Below, one piece after another: positions 14,739 to 15,329 of a DNA stretch of 15,329 nucleotides. A program made the position numbers and the translations under genes. Under the pieces are notes generated by a model. It had not been told where the DNA came from. It worked only from the letters and a program-made list of their open reading frames with translations, and made no database searches. Numbering within the stretch: position 1 is the first letter of the stretch; each line of letters begins with the position of its first letter. The DNA is taken from NCBI GenBank assembly GCA_003133265.1, contig PKWQ01000032.1, positions 1-15,329 on the forward strand, in the 5' to 3' direction. The DNA comes from Acetobacteraceae bacterium. GTDB taxonomy: Bacteria > Pseudomonadota > Alphaproteobacteria > Acetobacterales > Acetobacteraceae.

Positions 14739-14826
14739 GATTGTAAATCGGCGCCATCCGGTGACCCCAGCGATGCCAGCCAGATCAATGGCTTAGCGCG
14801 CCGATCGGCGTCTGGACCCCACGCCG
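14739..14826 (+). repeat. Imperfect ~88-bp direct repeat, copy 1
   Basis: This copy starts GATTGTAAATCGGCGCCATC and matches 15214-15300 at about 84 percent (roughly 14 differences including one 1-bp gap, counted by eye). It directly precedes the serine recombinase remnant. Its first bases, CCGA-TTGTAAA-TCGG, imitate a tRNA-Tyr anticodon arm (loop with GTA), but no other tRNA parts are present. Confidence 0.65.
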
Positions 14827-15012
14827 TTTCACACAAGATGGCGGCTCTGTCGGAGGCGCTTCGACGTGACGACAGCCAGGAGGCGCTGGAATTGATCCGC
14901 GGCCTGGTCGAGCGGGTTACGCTGACGCCGGCCGCAGAGGGTGGCTTCGATATCGAGTTGGTCGGAGAGATCGCCGCGATGGTGCGGCTCGGGCTGAACC
15001 CGGGCGCAAACA

Positions 15013-15046
15013 ATCACAGCGGCACTACAGGGAGTGCCGCTGTGAT
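15013..15046. repeat. Perfect 14-bp hairpin inside the recombinase tail
   Basis: ATCACAGCGGCACT (15013-15026), loop ACAGGG, then AGTGCCGCTGTGAT (15033-15046) forms a gap-free 14-bp stem with a 6-nt loop. It lies within the recombinase frame, encoding part of NHSGTTGSAAV. No T-run follows on either strand, so it is not a typical intrinsic terminator. Confidence 0.75.
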
Positions 15047-15079
15047 GGGTTCTGCTTTGTTCTCGGGTTCGGTAAAGGT

Positions 15080-15099
15080 GGTTGCGGGGACACGCAACC
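15080..15099. repeat. 7-bp hairpin near the recombinase 3' end
   Basis: GGTTGCG (15080-15086), loop GGGACA and CGCAACC (15093-15099) form a 7-bp perfect stem 33 nt after the longer hairpin, inside the same remnant frame. Short GC-rich stems are common at this GC content, so significance is modest. Confidence 0.4.
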
Positions 15100-15213
15100 G
15101 ACGATCCCATCATTCGACCGTCGCCATTTGGCCGTGAAGGCGCGAGTCCCCTTCCTGCTGGATCAGGTGCGAAAGCCAGCGAACGCCTGTGGAATGCTGT
15201 GGATATTGGTCAG

Positions 15214-15300
15214 GATTGTAAACCGGCGCCATCCGGTGCCCCCGCGGTGCCAACCAGATCAGCGGCTTAGCACGCCTATCGGCGTAGGAACCCCGTGCCG
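15214..15300 (+). repeat. Imperfect ~87-bp direct repeat, copy 2
   Basis: The second copy starts GATTGTAAACCGGCGCCATC, 475 bp after copy 1 and 76 bp after the recombinase stop. The anticodon-arm-like pairing of copy 1 is not kept here. Weak similarity may continue to the right (ACAGGTGGCTC versus ACAAGATGGCGGCTC), so the repeat unit may extend past the window. Confidence 0.65.
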
Positions 15301-15329
15301 AAATACAGGTGGCTCACCGGACACGCGCT

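Larger units (their letters stand above)
14835..15137 (+). pseudogene. Serine site-specific recombinase, C-terminal remnant
   Basis: The frame encodes about 100 residues starting KMAALSEALRRDDSQEALEL, then LIRGLVERVTLTP, IELVGEIAAMVRLGL and an end containing SVKVVAGTRN, stopping at TGA 15135-15137. This is the usual C-terminal end of large resolvase/invertase-type recombinases in alphaproteobacteria as I know them. The catalytic resolvase domain with the active serine and the zinc-ribbon/recombinase domains, several hundred residues, are absent: upstream of 14835 the frame runs into the direct repeat copy. It is therefore a non-functional tail left by deletion or by exchange at the repeat. 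Confidence 0.7.

Noticed and set aside
14735..14751. tRNA-Tyr gene suggested by the CCGA-TTGTAAA-TCGG arm
   Set aside because: No acceptor stem, D-arm or GGTTCGAATCC-type T-arm around it, and the second repeat copy does not keep the pairing.
1..15329. CRISPR array, phage defence island or toxin-antitoxin pair
   Set aside because: No regularly spaced repeats and no recognisable Cas, restriction, toxin or antitoxin proteins in any frame examined.

Overview
The window looks like accessory DNA from a GC-rich Gram-negative bacterium, most likely an alphaproteobacterium (an Acetobacteraceae/Rhodospirillales-type genome is my guess). The evidence is the strong G/C bias at third codon positions, the gene families present (SbmA/YddA-like ABC exporter or importer, ChrA, a Liv-type ABC transporter) and transposase/recombinase debris of kinds common there. 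The taxonomic statement is inference. Almost everything is on the minus strand except the first ABC transporter and the recombinase remnant at the right end.

Layout. 1-431: structured GC-rich sequence and a frame-broken remnant of an unidentified gene. 432-2228 (+): a half-transporter with an SbmA/BacA-like membrane domain fused to an ATPase. 2229-2637: the 5' end of a small secreted Met/His-containing protein gene, apparently cut off by the tail of an IS5-type transposase. 2638-5241 (-): a metal/oxyanion block with chromate transporter ChrA, a short C-terminal remnant just upstream of it, an EamA/DMT exporter with a 71-residue tail holding 24 histidines, and an unrecognised 48-residue ORF with a good ribosome binding site that ends right before the exporter.

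5326-8596 (-): a compact three-gene operon, transcribed amidohydrolase-2 family protein -> SDR -> AMP-dependent acyl-CoA ligase, with an ATGA overlap and an 11-nt gap. This is the most interesting part. The SDR lacks the catalytic Tyr and Lys, the amidohydrolase lacks two conserved His, and the ligase has a non-standard A5 motif, yet all three frames are intact and the folds are otherwise well conserved. 8757-13525 (-): a complete branched-chain-amino-acid-type ABC transporter (binding protein, LivG, LivF, LivH, LivM) with overlapping or near-abutting genes. It lies upstream of the enzyme operon on the same strand, so a transport-plus-CoA-activation route for an organic (perhaps aromatic or alicyclic) acid is a reasonable hypothesis.

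13526-15329: mobile-element debris. An IS256-family transposase has lost its C-terminal third, including the catalytic Glu, and its broken end lies 84 bp from the binding-protein start codon. Beyond it are a perfect 15-bp inverted repeat, the C-terminal piece of a serine recombinase containing a perfect 14-bp hairpin, and two copies of an ~88-bp imperfect direct repeat flanking that piece. No tRNA, rRNA, CRISPR array or replication origin was seen.
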